Numbered from the stretch's first letter, positions 50,662 through 60,607 are shown. The stretch is DNA of 64,000 nt from Sporosarcina ureae (GCF_002109325.1 NZ_CP015348.1:766001-830000); one strand, 5' to 3'. Notes: a model not told the origin generated them from the letters alone. Program-made: numbers and translations.

Positions 50662-51618
50662 ATGAAAAATCGTTTGCTGTTGCTAGGCGCTGCTTTACTA
50701 CTCGTTTTAAGTGGTTGTACCAATAAGGCATCGACCGAACCGGATGATTCGTCATCCGATCAATTACTCGTCTATACGACAGTCTACCCATTGCAATACT
50801 TCACTGAACGCATTGGTGGAGAGTATGTTGACGTGAAATCTATCTATCCGCCTGGGACAGATGAGCATGTGTTTGAACCTACACAGAAAGATATGATGGC
50901 GTTGGCAAAAGGAGATTTATTCTTCTATATCGGACTTGGACTCGAAGGTTTTGTGCAAAAGACGGAGAAGACGTTGCAAAATGAAGATGTGCAGTTCGTT
51001 CCAATCGCCGACTATATTGATCCCGAGGAATTAGAAGAGGGGCATTCTCACGAGCATGGAGAAGATGATCATGACGAGCATGGGCATGAGGATACCGTTG
51101 ATCCACATGTTTGGATATCTCCTTATCTCAGCACGAAACTTGCAGAGAAAATCACGCAAGAGTTGTCCGATGAATTACCTGAACATGCAGAGGCATTCAA
51201 GAAAAATTTTGATGCGTTATATGATGAATTAGAAGAATTGGATCGTGGATTTAAGACTATGGCTGATGCGTCACCAAACAAAACATTCTTTGTGTCCCAT
51301 GCAGCGTTTGGCTACTTGGCAGATGCTTACGGGTTACAGCAACTTGCAGTATCTGGTCTTGATTCTCAGAATGAACCATCACAAAAAGAATTAGCTTCAC
51401 TTGTAAAGGAAGCAAAAGAACAAGACATCCAGTATATTTTATTTGAACAAAACGTCAGCTCAAAATTGGCTGAAGTCATCAAAAAAGAACTGGATGCCGA
51501 AGCGTTAACTTTGCATAATTTGAGTGTACTTACTGAAGAAGACATACAAAAAGAAGAAACGTACTTCACTCTCATGGAACAAAATTTGGAAGTACTGAAA
51601 AAAGCATTAGGCAACTAA
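50662..51618 (+). CDS. Zinc-binding ABC transporter lipoprotein (ZnuA/AdcA-like)
   Basis: A 318-aa cluster A-I binding protein. The lipobox is LVLSGC; metal-site histidines are in TDEHVFEPTQ, DPHVWISP and VSHAAFGYL, with Glu/Asp near FEQNVSS. A His/Asp-rich loop (EEGHSHEHGEDDHDEHGHED, residues ~125-147) marks zinc over manganese proteins. No ATPase or permease lies beside it, so it is an orphan binding protein working with a transporter elsewhere. A Zur box lies upstream. Confidence 0.92.
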   Translation: MKNRLLLLGAALLLVLSGCTNKASTEPDDSSSDQLLVYTTVYPLQYFTERIGGEYVDVKSIYPPGTDEHVFEPTQKDMMALAKGDLFFYIGLGLEGFVQKTEKTLQNEDVQFVPIADYIDPEELEEGHSHEHGEDDHDEHGHEDTVDPHVWISPYLSTKLAEKITQELSDELPEHAEAFKKNFDALYDELEELDRGFKTMADASPNKTFFVSHAAFGYLADAYGLQQLAVSGLDSQNEPSQKELASLVKEAKEQDIQYILFEQNVSSKLAEVIKKELDAEALTLHNLSVLTEEDIQKEETYFTLMEQNLEVLKKALGN

Positions 51619-51647
51619 CAGTGGATGAAAACTCCACTGTTTTTTTA
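51618..51647 (+). terminator. Terminator of the zinc-binding protein gene
   Basis: ACAGTGGA and TCCACTGT arms followed by TTTTTTT; it overlaps the final codon of the convergent menE gene. Confidence 0.88.
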
Positions 51648-53078
51648 TAACCATTTTTTCAATTCGAAGCGCATTAATTTATTTGATGCGTTACGTGGCA
51701 GTTGCTCTACAAATCGAAATTCTTTTGGAAGTTTATAACGTGCTAAACGTTTCGAACAGAATTCTACTAGTTCTTCCTCAGTAACTGAACCGACGAGAAA
51801 TGCGACGGGTACTTGCCCCCACTCCATATCTTCTTTACCACATACGCCCGCTTCCTTTATAGCAGGATGCGCTAGCAACACATTTTCAATTTCGGCAGGA
51901 TAAATATTCTCTCCACCCGAAATAATGAGATCAGCACGTCGATCGACAATGAATAAATAGCCTTCCTCGTCAAGATAGCCAGCATCCCCTGTAACGAGCC
52001 AACCATCCTCGGTCAGCGCATTGCGTGTATGTTGGCTTCCAATGTAGCCTGGCGTTACGTGAGGACCTTTTATGAGCACTTCTCCTACTTCTCTCGGTTG
52101 AACGGTATCTTTAATGGCAACTTGATTGAAAAATAACGGCTTCCCCGCTGAACCTAGCTTTCGCGCCGCATCCGCTTTTCCAAGAGTCGTCGTTTGCGAA
52201 CACGTTTCGGTCATACCATACGTCTGAAGTATCGGTAATCCACACGCTGCCGCGCGATTCAAATAATCCAGTGGTACCGGTCCTCCTCCAACGAGCATAG
52301 TACGAAATAGCGGATGTGCTTTACTATCAGTCGCTTCCATGACACGAACAATTTGATCCAACGTCAGCGCAACGACGGACATCGCTGTTACACGTCCTGC
52401 CATGATTTGTGTAGCAGCTTCTTTCGCATCAAATTTTTCGTACAAGCGCATTTCCATTCCATAAATCACTGAGCGAATGACGATCGATAGTCCACTTATG
52501 TGGAATAGTGGCATCATGCAAAGCCATGAATCTTTATCGGTCAATCCGAGATTCAGCGCTGAAGCGAGCGCGCTTGACGTATGATTACCTGCTGTCTGTC
52601 GAACTCCTTTAGGAACCCCTGTAGTGCCTGAAGTATACATAATCGATAACGTCTGATCTTCAGTCCACTGTTCCAGTAAAATGAACTCTTTTCGTTCAGT
52701 CTTTCGAACCGCAGAATAGAATACGCTTTTGATGTCATCCAATTCCGGAAGTGAGGTTATTTTATCATCAACAAGCACAAGTGTTGCCTCGGAATCACGT
52801 ACTTGCCAGCGTAATTCCTGTTCTGTCAGCCGATTATTCAGACAGACGACTTCCACACTTAATAACCAGCATGCATGGATAAAGAGGACTGTTTGTTCAT
52901 TGGACTGGCTGAGTAGCGCCACCCTACTCTCAGGTTGTACTCCAAGATGATGAAGTTGTTGTGCGATTTCAAGAGATTGTTCATATAATTCACGGTATGA
53001 CCAATTTCCTTCTTTAGTAACAAGAGCGGATGCGTCTGGTGTCAATTTAGCTCGTTGCATAAGCCAATTAGGAATCAT
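51645..53078 (-). CDS. menE: o-Succinylbenzoate-CoA ligase
   Basis: A 477-aa adenylate-forming ligase that activates OSB with CoA. AMP-binding motif IMYTSGTTGVPKGVRQT, the QTYGMTETCSQ segment, TGDAGYLDEEGYLFIVDRRADLIISGGENIYPAEIE and the catalytic lysine near RNASNKLMR. ATG 53078 has TTGGAGGAG 9 nt upstream. A terminator-like hairpin separates it from menB, so it may be expressed at a lower level than the rest. menC, which normally follows, is not here. Confidence 0.95.
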   Translation of the reverse strand: MIPNWLMQRAKLTPDASALVTKEGNWSYRELYEQSLEIAQQLHHLGVQPESRVALLSQSNEQTVLFIHACWLLSVEVVCLNNRLTEQELRWQVRDSEATLVLVDDKITSLPELDDIKSVFYSAVRKTERKEFILLEQWTEDQTLSIMYTSGTTGVPKGVRQTAGNHTSSALASALNLGLTDKDSWLCMMPLFHISGLSIVIRSVIYGMEMRLYEKFDAKEAATQIMAGRVTAMSVVALTLDQIVRVMEATDSKAHPLFRTMLVGGGPVPLDYLNRAAACGLPILQTYGMTETCSQTTTLGKADAARKLGSAGKPLFFNQVAIKDTVQPREVGEVLIKGPHVTPGYIGSQHTRNALTEDGWLVTGDAGYLDEEGYLFIVDRRADLIISGGENIYPAEIENVLLAHPAIKEAGVCGKEDMEWGQVPVAFLVGSVTEEELVEFCSKRLARYKLPKEFRFVEQLPRNASNKLMRFELKKWL

Positions 53079-53110
53079 CAAGTGAAACTCCTCCAATTAA
53101 AAATGACGTA

Positions 53111-53145
53111 ATGAAAAAGCTGCCCAATTTAGGCAGCTTTCATTT
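53111..53145 (-). terminator. Terminator-like hairpin between menB and menE
   Basis: AAAAGCTGCC and GGCAGCTTT arms with a 7-nt loop; on the minus strand a CTTTTTCATT run follows. It lies within the men cluster, 32 bp before menE. Confidence 0.8.
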
Positions 53146-53147
53146 GT

Positions 53148-53966
53148 TTAAGGGAAACGTGGGAATTGATCGAAGTCTGGCTTACGCTTTTCTTTAAATG
53201 CGTCGCGTCCTTCTTTCGCTTCATCCGTCGTATAATAAAGCAATGTTGCATCCCCAGCTAATTGCTGTAGACCAGCCAAGCCATCTGTATCTGCATTCAT
53301 TGCTGCTTTCAAGAAGCGAAGTGCAGTAGGACTCTTGCCGAGCATTTCTTCACACCATTGAACAGTCTCGTCTTCAAGCTGCTCATACGGAACAACTGTG
53401 TTGACTAAGCCCATGTCGAGTGCTTCCTGTGCGTCGTATTGACGGCATAGGTACCAGATTTCACGTGCTTTCTTATGACCAACAATACGTGCGAGGTATC
53501 CTGAACCATATCCTGCGTCGAACGAGCCTACAGTAGGTCCTGTTTGTCCAAAACGTGCATTGTCTGCAGCAATCGTTAAGTCACACACTACATGTAACAC
53601 GTGACCGCCACCAATTGCATATCCGGCAACCATTGCGACAACAGGCTTTGGAATAACGCGAATCAAGCGTTGAAGATCTAAAACGTTTAAGCGTGGAATT
53701 TCGTCATCTCCAACATATCCACCGTGACCGCGAACAGATTGATCGCCTCCTGAACAGAAAGCTTTCTCCCCTTCACCAGTTAACACGATAACTCCAATTC
53801 GCTGATCATCTCTTGCGCGTGAAAATGCATCGATCATTTCCATAACTGTTTTCGGACGGAATGCGTTGCGCACTTCCGGACGATTGATCGTGATTTTTGC
53901 GATACCATTGTACATTTCGTACTTGATATCATCATATGTACGAAGCGTTTCCCATTGACGGGTCAT
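53148..53966 (-). CDS. menB: 1,4-Dihydroxy-2-naphthoyl-CoA synthase
   Basis: A 272-aa crotonase-fold enzyme that closes the naphthoquinol ring from OSB-CoA. Features: [18 protein letters not shown], the oxyanion segment [31 protein letters not shown] and [19 protein letters not shown]. The C-terminal [12 protein letters not shown] is the normal end. It lies 20 bp after menH. It should form hexamers. Confidence 0.97.
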   Translation of the reverse strand: MTRQWETLRTYDDIKYEMYNGIAKITINRPEVRNAFRPKTVMEMIDAFSRARDDQRIGVIVLTGEGEKAFCSGGDQSVRGHGGYVGDDEIPRLNVLDLQRLIRVIPKPVVAMVAGYAIGGGHVLHVVCDLTIAADNARFGQTGPTVGSFDAGYGSGYLARIVGHKKAREIWYLCRQYDAQEALDMGLVNTVVPYEQLEDETVQWCEEMLGKSPTALRFLKAAMNADTDGLAGLQQLAGDATLLYYTTDEAKEGRDAFKEKRKPDFDQFPRFP

Positions 53967-53986
53967 AATAAATTCCTCCTCGATTT

Positions 53987-54799
53987 TTACACTGTTTTCA
54001 GATAGCTCTTTATCATTGTAGCAAATTGTTGAGGTTTTTCCACGTGAATTGCATGCCCCGCATCTTTTATCGTTTCATGCTGCGCATTTGGCAAGCTTTT
54101 CATCATGTCCTGCGCAATCATTTCAAATTTCTCGTCTTCACTGCCCGTAAGCAATAATACAGGAAGTGAAAGTTGCTCTAGCGCCTGCCAGTATGAAGGC
54201 TGACTCCCCGTTCCAATCCCTCGTAAACTGTTTGCTAAACCAATTGGCCGTTGATTGAGGCGTTCATTACGCACTGCTTGTTGCTGTGAGTCAGACAATT
54301 TCTTTTGTGAATGAAACAGCGGAATCTCCTGCCAAAAGTTGGCGAATTCAATCATTCCTTGCTGTTCTATCCTGTCCGCAAGCTTATCATCTGCTGTGCG
54401 TCGTGCAAGTTGTTGTTCAGACGTACGCAAGCCTGGTGAACTGCTCTCAAGTACTAAACTTTTCACTTTGTCAGGGTAGGTTGTCGTATAGCCTAGCGCG
54501 ACACGCCCTCCCATCGAATAACCAAGTAGAATGGGATTGGTTATTTCAAGCTTCTGCAAGACTTCATTCAAATCTTCAATTTGCTCTTCCATCCTATAGC
54601 GGTTCATCTTTTCAGGCGCTTCCGTTTTACCATGACCGATTAAATCGACTGCGACTACATAATAATCCACCGCAAGCTCTTCAATCGTTTGCTGCCAAGT
54701 AGCGGTCGAACCTGTAAAACCATGCAATAAAACAATTGCTGGCAACTGTTCCTCCCCGAACTTTGCAATATGCGTATCAATACCTCTGATCGTCAACAT
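53987..54799 (-). CDS. menH: 2-Succinyl-6-hydroxy-2,4-cyclohexadiene-1-carboxylate synthase
   Basis: A 270-aa alpha/beta-hydrolase that eliminates pyruvate from SEPHCHC. The triad is complete: Ser in GYSMGGR, Asp in TGSEDEKF and His in [12 protein letters not shown], with [10 protein letters not shown] as oxyanion region. ATG 54799 starts 4 nt after the menD stop (TAAAATG); the frame extends to 54832 inside menD, less likely. In order menF-menD-menH-menB. Confidence 0.93.
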   Translation of the reverse strand: MLTIRGIDTHIAKFGEEQLPAIVLLHGFTGSTATWQQTIEELAVDYYVVAVDLIGHGKTEAPEKMNRYRMEEQIEDLNEVLQKLEITNPILLGYSMGGRVALGYTTTYPDKVKSLVLESSSPGLRTSEQQLARRTADDKLADRIEQQGMIEFANFWQEIPLFHSQKKLSDSQQQAVRNERLNQRPIGLANSLRGIGTGSQPSYWQALEQLSLPVLLLTGSEDEKFEMIAQDMMKSLPNAQHETIKDAGHAIHVEKPQQFATMIKSYLKTV

Positions 54800-54800
54800 T

Positions 54801-56522
54801 TTAGTTGTCAATGCGTTCCACCCTCTTCGCAATTTCCCGCCATACGGAGCGATGAGCTTCTACATTGTCTGCACGCACTGTTGCTACTTCAATAATTCGT
54901 AAATTAGCCGTTTTAGCTGCTTGCATCGCTTGTTCAAATGCTCGTGTCGTATCTACTGCATCGTATTGTGCTTCATACATCGCTGCGACATGATTAAACG
55001 TCATATTAGTTGGAGTTCCGAATAATTGTTCATAATGCTGTTCAATTGACGCTTGCGGCAAATAGGAGAAAATCCCGCCACCATTGTTATTAATTAAAAC
55101 AATCGTCAAATCAGTTTGCTGTAACCGGGAAATAATCAATCCGTTCATGTCATGTAAAAACGCTAAATCACCAATCAATAAATAGGTTTTGCGTTGACGG
55201 CCTTCCTGAATTCCAAGAGCAGTCGAGACAACTCCGTCAATTCCATTTGCTCCTCTATTGCAGAACAACGAAATATCACGGTTCGTCTTTTTGAAATGCG
55301 TATCCAAGTCCCGAATCGGCATGCTGCTACTGCAGACTACATCAGAGCCATCCGGTAAATTGGCAATAAATTGACGAACGAAGTGACCTTCATCTTGATT
55401 GAAATGTTGATCTTCATTCATTACGTCTGCGGAAATTTGATTGGCTCTAGTCCATTGTTTCGTATATTCTGTTCGCTCGCGTGGTACAGATACTTGCTGC
55501 CAAATACTCGCTGCACTCACTTGCAAGTGGTGAGTAGTCAGACCAATCGGATCACGATAATTTGGTGAATCATCCACTACGATATACGTTTTAGGACAAG
55601 TCTTCTTCAAAAACAAAAGTAATGGCTTAGAAATGGGCTGCGGACCAAATCGTATGACACAATCAGGTCGCACGTTTTCAGCAAACATTTCACTTTTTAG
55701 CAAGGCATCGTACTGATCGATACAAAGATCATCACAATCTGTCGGTACTTGTGAGCGTAGATTGGATAACGGATCACATAATACTGGCCATTGAAGTGCT
55801 CTAGCGAACTGCCAGAAACGTTCTTTATCTAGAGTCGTCGGTTGCTCACCCATTACAATTATGCCTTTTTCCGCTTGCACAATGGCCGATTCTAGTACAG
55901 TTTTCATTTCTTCCGTTACAGCGAGATCCCCTACTAACTGTTGCTGGAATCGGCTAACAGGCGCTGTGGCTTCCAAGTCAATGAGCAATGGCTCACGAAA
56001 CGGCACATTCAAATGCACAGGCCCTTGAGGTGCAGTTTTGGCAATGGATAGAAGTCTAACTGCACGTTGTTCCATGTACCGTAAAATGTCTTCTCTGTTT
56101 TCAGGCACAGGGAAGTCGACACTATCTTTGACGTGCTCTCCAAACATGCGAATTTGATCAATCGCCTGTGGTGCACCGACTTCACGTAATTCATGCGGAC
56201 GATCCGCCGTGATGACGATCAACGGCAGTCTTGCATAAAACGCTTCTGTCACAGCAGGATGATAGTTCGATGCTGCTGTTCCTGACGTACATAGCAAAAC
56301 AACAGGTTGCCCAGTCGCTTTCACTAATCCAAGTGCATAAAAAGCTGCAGAACGCTCATCGGTATGCATATACGTCTGCATATTTGTAGAGTTCGTAAAC
56401 GCATACGCAAGCGGTGTCGATCTGGAGCCTGGACTAATAACCGCCTTGGTTGCTTCTTGTCGTATAAGCGTATCCGTTAAGCGAAGCACATAACTCGTTA
56501 ATCCTGTCTGGTGATCATTCAT
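54801..56522 (-). CDS. menD: 2-Succinyl-5-enolpyruvyl-6-hydroxy-3-cyclohexene-1-carboxylate synthase
   Basis: A 573-aa ThDP-dependent enzyme. The pyrimidine-binding half starts at VISPGSRSTPLAYAF with the glutamate region HTDERSAAFYALGLVKATGQPVVLLCTSGTAASN. The pyrophosphate half has CNRGANGIDGVVSTALGI and the GDLAFLHDMNGL...NNNGGGIFSYLPQ metal-binding motif. It overlaps the end of menF by 8 nt. It commits isochorismate to menaquinone. Confidence 0.96.
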   Translation of the reverse strand: MNDHQTGLTSYVLRLTDTLIRQEATKAVISPGSRSTPLAYAFTNSTNMQTYMHTDERSAAFYALGLVKATGQPVVLLCTSGTAASNYHPAVTEAFYARLPLIVITADRPHELREVGAPQAIDQIRMFGEHVKDSVDFPVPENREDILRYMEQRAVRLLSIAKTAPQGPVHLNVPFREPLLIDLEATAPVSRFQQQLVGDLAVTEEMKTVLESAIVQAEKGIIVMGEQPTTLDKERFWQFARALQWPVLCDPLSNLRSQVPTDCDDLCIDQYDALLKSEMFAENVRPDCVIRFGPQPISKPLLLFLKKTCPKTYIVVDDSPNYRDPIGLTTHHLQVSAASIWQQVSVPRERTEYTKQWTRANQISADVMNEDQHFNQDEGHFVRQFIANLPDGSDVVCSSSMPIRDLDTHFKKTNRDISLFCNRGANGIDGVVSTALGIQEGRQRKTYLLIGDLAFLHDMNGLIISRLQQTDLTIVLINNNGGGIFSYLPQASIEQHYEQLFGTPTNMTFNHVAAMYEAQYDAVDTTRAFEQAMQAAKTANLRIIEVATVRADNVEAHRSVWREIAKRVERIDN

Positions 56523-57891
56523 GTAAACGGCCTCCGAGCGCGCGTAACACAGGACGGAATTTCACCCATGTTTCCGCATATTCTTCAGTCGGTGTAGAAT
56601 CGGCTACTATACCACCGCCAGCATACAAATATGCATCATTGCCAGTTAACAATCCAGAACGAATTGCCACCGCAAATTCTCCATTACCTGCGGAATCCGT
56701 CCAACCAATCGGTCCAGCATAAAAGCCACGGTCCATCTGCTCTTCTTCACGAATAATTTCAAGCGCTTTCTGACGTGGAACTCCCCCAAGCGCAGGTGTC
56801 GGATGAAGTGCTTCGACTAGACGGAATATATCCATGTCCTTCGCAAGTTCCCCTTCAACCGGTGTGAATAAATGTTGGATGTCCCGCACCTTTAGAAGTT
56901 TAGGCGTTTTACTAACTTGAAGGGATGTACAGAACTCCGAGAACACTTGCGTAATCATATCGACTACATATTGATGTTCTTCACGGTTTTTCTTATCACG
57001 TAATAATACTTCTCCGAGCTGCTGATCTTCTTGAGACGTTTTTCCACGTTCAATTGAGCCAGCTACACATGCAGAATACGCATATCCATTTGATATTTCG
57101 ACTAAACGCTCAGGTGTCGCACCAAAGAACATCTCATCACCAATTTGCAGTCCGAAATGATAACTAGCCGATTGTTCATTCGTAATGGTATGCAATGCAG
57201 CGGCCTTTTGAAATTCTTCTTCAAACGTTAATTTGATTTTACGTGCAATAACGACTTTTTCCGCTTCTTGTTCTTTAATATGCGATGTTACTTGTTCAAC
57301 TGCATCCATATAGCGATCCGTTGCTAGCTCAGTCTGCTTGATCACATCAGGCTTTCCTTGGAACGTGAATTCATCTATTTGTGCAATATGGATCAGCCGA
57401 TCACGTTCTTGACGCAATGCTTCAAAATCAGCCGCCGCTTGCGGTTCTTCCGTAATATAATTAATGGATACATACGTTTTCCCTTTTTCAATTTTCAGTT
57501 GGAATAGAGGGACAGTAAAATAAGCGGCTGGGAACGCATTCCACTCATCATCTTGACGCGTATGAGGATCAAAAGAAAATCCGCCAAATAACACGGGATC
57601 GATATCTTTCTCTTCTTTAATTAATCCCTCACACAGTGCTGCCCACTGTAAAGAAATCGATTGAAAACGATCTAGCTCCGCTGTTAATACCGTTGCTTGA
57701 CCTAATCCGACAAGTTTTACTGTCTTGTCCGCATTCTGCCAGAAGAAACGATGCTCACCATAATGTGAAAGACCTGCTTCAAAAAAAGCAAGTGGACTTA
57801 GTGTTTCCACTTCTATTGTTTCCGTAAAAAAACGAGAATCAGCGCCTGTTGCCGGAACCGTCCTCATTCGATCGGTCAATTTCCGATTCAT
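56515..57891 (-). CDS. menF: Isochorismate synthase (menaquinone-specific)
   Basis: A 458-aa chorismate-binding enzyme. The C-terminal catalytic domain includes KVVIARKIKLTF, FGATPERLVEISNGYAYSACVAGSIERGK, REEHQYVVDMI, HLFTPVEGELA and LHPTPALGGVPRQKALEII, then GFYAGPIGWTDSAGNGEFAVAIRSGLL, all standard. It is the first gene of the men operon; upstream 57892-58128 is the divergent promoter region with menA. No operator was recognised. Confidence 0.95.
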   Translation of the reverse strand: MNRKLTDRMRTVPATGADSRFFTETIEVETLSPLAFFEAGLSHYGEHRFFWQNADKTVKLVGLGQATVLTAELDRFQSISLQWAALCEGLIKEEKDIDPVLFGGFSFDPHTRQDDEWNAFPAAYFTVPLFQLKIEKGKTYVSINYITEEPQAAADFEALRQERDRLIHIAQIDEFTFQGKPDVIKQTELATDRYMDAVEQVTSHIKEQEAEKVVIARKIKLTFEEEFQKAAALHTITNEQSASYHFGLQIGDEMFFGATPERLVEISNGYAYSACVAGSIERGKTSQEDQQLGEVLLRDKKNREEHQYVVDMITQVFSEFCTSLQVSKTPKLLKVRDIQHLFTPVEGELAKDMDIFRLVEALHPTPALGGVPRQKALEIIREEEQMDRGFYAGPIGWTDSAGNGEFAVAIRSGLLTGNDAYLYAGGGIVADSTPTEEYAETWVKFRPVLRALGGRLHE

Positions 57892-58128
57892 CCCACTCTC
57901 TCCTTATCATCGTACAAAATATTTTTCGTCAATTTACGTTCAGGCATACTTTCACCGAACGATAAGTACCTCTATTCTAGCACATTGGACGCTTTACTTA
58001 ATATATAATGTCTCGCTGTATGGGAGACGATACGACAATTATCTTCAACTATTGTTTCATATAACCTAACTGCTGATTTTTGTTGTATACTATCAGATGA
58101 TGACTACACATATAAGGAGAGATTACCC

Positions 58129-59040
58129 GTGCAACACACAATAGAAACCGATACTGGCTGGCGAGTTTGGTGGCAACTCACACGCCCCCACACATTGACT
58201 GCCGCTTTTGCGCCTGTCTTTTTAGGCACCATGATTGCGCTACAATACGGACCACTTCATTTTCCGTTATTTCTAGCGATGCTTGTAGCCAGTTTATTTT
58301 TGCAGATGGCTACGAATATGTTTAATGAATACTACGATTTCAAACGTGGACTTGATGATGAACATTCAATCGGGATTGGCGGCACGATCGTCAGAAACGG
58401 CGTACAGCCGAAGACCGTGTTAAATTTAGCGCTCATGCTCTACGGGCTATCCGTTGTTCTCGGCATTTACATTTGCATGGAAACTTCATGGTGGCTTGCC
58501 GCAGTAGGTTCCGTTGCTATGTTGATCGGCTATTTTTATACTGGCGGCCCCTATCCTATTGCTTATACTCCATTCGGTGAACTCGTTTCAGGATTCGTAA
58601 TGGGCATGTTGTTGATCTTGATTGCGTTCTACATTCAAACAGGAACCGTTACAGGTAATGCAATATTACTTTCCGTACCAAGCATGCTACTAGTCGGTGC
58701 GATCATGCTGGCTAATAACATACGTGATATCGTACAAGATACCAAGGGTGGTAGAAAAACTATGGCCATCCTAACAGGTCGAAATAACGCAGTGACCATC
58801 TTGGCTATATTTTTCATCGTATCGTATGTATGGATCATTGCGCTTGTATTGACAGGCCACGTATCTGCTTGGGCATTACTTGTACTATTAAGCATCCCGA
58901 AACCTTTGCACGCTGTGAAGACATTCCGCAAGTATGAACAACCCCTTCAAGTCATGCCAGCTATGAAAGATACAGGTGTGACCAATACGCTGTTTGGACT
59001 ACTTCTTGGGATTGGCATTCTTATAGCTCACTTCATCTGA
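58129..59040 (+). CDS. menA: 1,4-Dihydroxy-2-naphthoate polyprenyltransferase
   Basis: A 303-aa UbiA-family membrane enzyme with about eight or nine helices that attaches the polyprenyl tail to DHNA. The first Asp-rich motif is NMFNEYYDFKRGLDDEHS, the second NNIRDIVQDTKGGRKTMAI. It starts with GTG at 58129, AAGGAGAG 9 nt upstream. Divergent from menF, so tail attachment and ring synthesis share the intergenic region. Confidence 0.95.
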   Translation: MQHTIETDTGWRVWWQLTRPHTLTAAFAPVFLGTMIALQYGPLHFPLFLAMLVASLFLQMATNMFNEYYDFKRGLDDEHSIGIGGTIVRNGVQPKTVLNLALMLYGLSVVLGIYICMETSWWLAAVGSVAMLIGYFYTGGPYPIAYTPFGELVSGFVMGMLLILIAFYIQTGTVTGNAILLSVPSMLLVGAIMLANNIRDIVQDTKGGRKTMAILTGRNNAVTILAIFFIVSYVWIIALVLTGHVSAWALLVLLSIPKPLHAVKTFRKYEQPLQVMPAMKDTGVTNTLFGLLLGIGILIAHFI

Positions 59041-59052
59041 ATAAACTGTGTC

Positions 59053-59089
59053 AAAAACGTCTACACTTAAAAAGGTAGGCGTTTTTTTG
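59053..59089 (+). terminator. menA terminator
   Basis: AACGTCTAC and GTAGGCGTT arms (one G-U) and a TTTTTTT run. Confidence 0.85.
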
Positions 59090-59197
59090 TTGGAAAGGTT
59101 TACCCTTCCTTGTAAACAGGGAAAGACTGAAGTAAGAAAGCTTTCTCTGATTTCATTTTTCAATAAAGAAAGCAATATAGAAAGGGTCGTGACTACA

Positions 59198-59938
59198 TTG
59201 TTAACTACTAAACAAATAGAAACACTAAAAAAGGAACTACGTGCTATGGAAGACCGTCTAACGGAAACAGAAAAAGAGACGGAGATTGTAAATAATGCGC
59301 AGGACGATGTAGGTGAACTATCCATGTATGATAATCACCCTGCTGACATGGGAACCGAATTATACGAACGTGAAAAAGATATGGCACTTAACACGCACGC
59401 AGAAGGCGAACTGGAGAAAGTCCAGAACGCACTACAGGCTATCGAGGACGGCACGTACGGTACATGTGAAGTATGTGGTAAGGAAATACAACATGAGCGC
59501 TTAGAAGCAATCCCGTACACTACTGTGTGCATTGAAGATGCACAAAAAGATATACCGACTGATCGACCCGTTGAAGATGATCTACTAATCATGGCGGAAC
59601 CCAATACATTTGCTGCCCGTAGAGAAGGTGACGCAATAGATTACGAAGACAGCTTCCAGGAAATTGCCGAGTCCGGAACATCTGATACCCCTTCTGACTT
59701 TATTGGAAGTAAAAACCGTGATTATGACGATCTGTATGATGACGAAAATGATGAAGGTGTAGAAGAATACGAAGAGTTTGCAGTCTCCGACATTACGGGT
59801 GAACCAGCCGGTATTGTTCGAAATGAAGAAGCAGTAGAATATGAAGAAGAATTAGATGAGGAAGGAATTGAATCACCATTGGGCGACATTCCTTACAAAA
59901 AAGGTGACAGCTACATCGATGCAGAGAAAGATAAGTAA
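59198..59938 (+). CDS. YteA-family TraR/DksA zinc-finger protein
   Basis: A 246-aa protein starting at TTG 59198, so that it begins MLTTKQIETLKKELRAME as YteA proteins do; AAAGGG lies 11 nt upstream. GELSMYDNHPADMGTELYEREKDMALNTHAEGELEKVQNALQAIEDGTYGTCEVCGKEI is the coiled-coil plus zinc-finger region; the last Cys of the finger is only single (TVCIED), a known feature. B. subtilis YteA is a sporulation-associated, sigma-K-dependent protein. The C-terminal 100 residues are an acidic extension (YDDLYDDENDEGVEEYEEF). A longer frame to 59048 overlaps the menA terminator and is rejected. Confidence 0.88.
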   Translation: MLTTKQIETLKKELRAMEDRLTETEKETEIVNNAQDDVGELSMYDNHPADMGTELYEREKDMALNTHAEGELEKVQNALQAIEDGTYGTCEVCGKEIQHERLEAIPYTTVCIEDAQKDIPTDRPVEDDLLIMAEPNTFAARREGDAIDYEDSFQEIAESGTSDTPSDFIGSKNRDYDDLYDDENDEGVEEYEEFAVSDITGEPAGIVRNEEAVEYEEELDEEGIESPLGDIPYKKGDSYIDAEKDK

Positions 59939-59943
59939 TATTT

Positions 59944-59987
59944 AAAAAGTATGTACTATGAGCGGTAATCATAGTACATACTTTTTT
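59944..59987 (+). terminator. yteA terminator
   Basis: AAAAAGTATGTACTATGA and TCATAGTACATACTTTTT form an 18-bp perfect stem. Confidence 0.92.
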
Positions 59988-60152
59988 GCTACGTTCATTC
60001 ATTGAGTTAACTCACTGGACTTGATACGTTGTAGATTGCGTAGCATACACTATACGGATGAAAGTCCAATTCTTTGTAGCAAGCAGCACATTCTACAATG
60101 TGATAAATCCCTATACATATACTTACTAATGTATTCTTTTAAAATGAATATA

Positions 60153-60189
60153 GAAAAAAGGTATTGCACGTTTGTGCAATACCTTTTTA
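60153..60189 (-). terminator. Terminator of the rRNA-tRNA operon
   Basis: AAAAAGGTATTGCAC and GTGCAATACCTTTTT arms just after the last tRNA (Glu) on the minus strand. Confidence 0.9.
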
Positions 60190-60193
60190 TGTA

Positions 60194-60265
60194 TGACCCC
60201 TACGGGATTCGAACCCGTGATACCGCCGTGAAAGGGCGGTGTCTTAACCGCTTGACCAAGGGGCC
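60194..60265 (-). tRNA. tRNA-Glu (TTC)
   Basis: The cloverleaf reads GGCCCCT...AGGGGTC with anticodon loop CTTTCAC and T-loop GGTTCGAATCC. CCA is not encoded. It is the last tRNA of the array. Confidence 0.95.
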
Positions 60266-60273
60266 AAAAATTA

Positions 60274-60364
60274 TGGCGGAGAAGGAGGGATTCGAACCCT
60301 CGCACCGCTTTCGCGATCTACACCCTTAGCAGGGGCGCCTCTTGAGCCACTTGAGTACTTCCCC
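60274..60364 (-). tRNA. tRNA-Ser (GCT)
   Basis: Class-II tRNA with a long variable arm and anticodon loop CTGCTAA. CCA is encoded. Confidence 0.95.
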
Positions 60365-60371
60365 ATAAAAA

Positions 60372-60446
60372 TGGCTCCGCAGGTAAGACTCGAACTTACG
60401 ACCGATCGGTTAACAGCCGATTGCTCTACCACTGAGCTACTGCGGA
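60372..60446 (-). tRNA. tRNA-Asn (GTT)
   Basis: TCCGCAG acceptor and anticodon loop CTGTTAA; CCA is encoded. Confidence 0.95.
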
Positions 60447-60447
60447 A

Positions 60448-60524
<77 letters not shown>

Positions 60525-60528
60525 CTAT

Positions 60529-60602
60529 TGGAGCGGGTGGGGAGAATCGAACTCCCATCATCAGCTTGGAAGGCTGAGGTTTTACCACTAAACTACACCC
60601 GC
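60529..60602 (-). tRNA. tRNA-Gly (TCC)
   Basis: GCGGGTG acceptor and anticodon loop CTTCCAA; CCA is encoded. Confidence 0.95.
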
Positions 60603-60607
60603 ATTCA

